Source: Geofilum sp964396555
GTDB lineage: Bacteria > Bacteroidota > Bacteroidia > Bacteroidales > Marinilabiliaceae
NCBI GenBank assembly: GCA_964396555.1
Contig: CAYNFX010000094.1
Location: 1-7,160, forward strand
Length of the DNA: 7,160 nt
Direction: 5' to 3'
Shown: positions 6,472 to 7,160 of the stretch, one piece after another
Position numbering within the stretch: the stretch's first letter is position 1
Layout of the letters: each line of letters opens with the position of its first letter
The notes under the pieces: model-generated
What the model saw: only the letters and a program-made list of their open reading frames with translations
Database searches by the model: none
What the model was told of the DNA's origin: nothing
Made by a program: the position numbers and the translations under genes

Positions 6472-7107
6472 CTATTTTACAGCCCCTGATTCAGGAGTCC
6501 AGATTGTTTTCTCATCTACTGCGCAATCCCATGTTTTGACAGGAACCGCCCAGTTACCATATTTCTCGGTCAGATATTCTTTATGACTTGCTGGAGCATA
6601 TAGTTTTACATCGCCATAGGCAACCAGGTCATGGCTTTCGTAGTAATGGCTTTTTACCCTCATTATTTTGTTCTTGGCATGCCAGTAATAGTGGCCATTA
6701 TCATAATACTTAATGAATATGTCACAAACTGGATAGTGAGGTGTATTGTGCATTCTGATAATTTGAAGGAGGTAGTCAATTATGGGTTTAATTTTGATTA
6801 CCAGAATATCCCCTGCTTTAAAAGGTCCTTTTTGCTTTGGGTTCTTTCTTATTGTGAATTTAAAGCCCCTAAAGGCAAAGAACCATTTTAGTCTTAGTAG
6901 TTTTTCAAGCTCCCCTTGATTGACAGAAAGATCTATATCGTGATCCCATTCAAGTAATCTCCCATCACGCACTATCCCAAGTAAGGTCCCTCCTTCTAAG
7001 AAGTACTCTATATTATGGTTTTGAAGTACAGTAGTAATATAAAGCAAAATCTTTTTTGCCTTAATGCCAGTCTTTTCGTCTTTAAAACTGAAATCAGTTT
7101 TTCCCAT
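6472..7107 (-). CDS. LicD-family protein (phosphocholine/sugar-phosphate transferase-like, nucleotidyltransferase fold)
   Basis: This is a 211-residue cytoplasmic protein of the LicD/fukutin family, whose characterised members attach phosphocholine or related phospho-groups to surface glycans such as teichoic acid or lipopolysaccharide. The nucleotidyltransferase signature is clear: 'FLEGGTLLGIVRDGRLLEWDHDIDLSV' spans residues 36-62, containing GGTLLG (39-44), R47 and the metal-binding D-x-D-x-D of 'WDHDID' (D55, D57, D59). A later acidic strand, 'CDIFIKYYD' (128-136), could supply a further catalytic aspartate (D129). The C-terminal 'YLTEKYGNWAVPVKTWD' (178-194) matches the family's usual 'YL-x-x-YG-x-W' ending. 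Length is normal to slightly short. The ATG at 7107 keeps the whole domain. It is divergently placed and about 5 kb from the glycosyltransferase and epimerase, but would fit the same surface-glycan theme. The acceptor and the transferred group cannot be deduced. Confidence 0.88.
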   Translation of the reverse strand: MGKTDFSFKDEKTGIKAKKILLYITTVLQNHNIEYFLEGGTLLGIVRDGRLLEWDHDIDLSVNQGELEKLLRLKWFFAFRGFKFTIRKNPKQKGPFKAGDILVIKIKPIIDYLLQIIRMHNTPHYPVCDIFIKYYDNGHYYWHAKNKIMRVKSHYYESHDLVAYGDVKLYAPASHKEYLTEKYGNWAVPVKTWDCAVDEKTIWTPESGAVK

Positions 7108-7160
7108 ATAGGTATGTTTATGGCGGTAAAAGTATTTAAAAAAACAGATTGAAAAGCATT

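Overview
The window most likely comes from a Bacteroidota chromosome, probably an environmental, Bacteroidales-like lineage. The main evidence is the very large minus-strand sensor: its periplasmic part is built from 'two-component regulator propeller' repeats followed by a Y_Y_Y domain, an architecture typical of Bacteroidota. Moderate-to-low GC, weak or absent Shine-Dalgarno sequences and one candidate TAnnTTTG-type -7 promoter element agree. This assignment is an inference; no rRNA or other marker gene is present.

Left part (1-1493, plus strand): the 3' end of a surface-polysaccharide operon. It holds the C-terminal half of a GT4-type glycosyltransferase and, 2 nt after its stop, a complete NAD-dependent sugar-nucleotide epimerase that most resembles UDP-glucuronate 4-epimerases. 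A hairpin with T/A tracts on both sides (about 1575-1608) ends this operon and probably also the facing minus-strand gene.

Middle (1645-4938, minus strand): a protein of about 1,097 residues with a signal peptide, 14 recognisable propeller blades (two seven-bladed propellers by analogy), a Y_Y_Y domain, one transmembrane helix and a coiled coil. In place of the usual histidine kinase it ends in a methyl-accepting chemotaxis protein (MCP) signalling hairpin. This is the standout feature: the sensor half of a glycan-responsive hybrid two-component system joined to a chemoreceptor output.

Right part (5107-7107, all minus strand): a short epoxyqueuosine-reductase-like protein with two 4Fe-4S clusters, a small SpoIIAA/STAS-like protein of unknown function, and a LicD-family protein of the phosphocholine/sugar-phosphate transferase type. 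The gaps between these genes are 77-168 bp, so they are not a tight operon. A perfect 10-bp inverted repeat lies between the reductase-like gene and the chemoreceptor gene.

The glycosyltransferase, epimerase and LicD genes all point to cell-surface glycan synthesis. The chimeric receptor may sense carbohydrate or surface-derived ligands and feed a chemosensory array, but no cheA, cheW, cheB or cheR gene lies in the window, so its signalling partners are not visible here.
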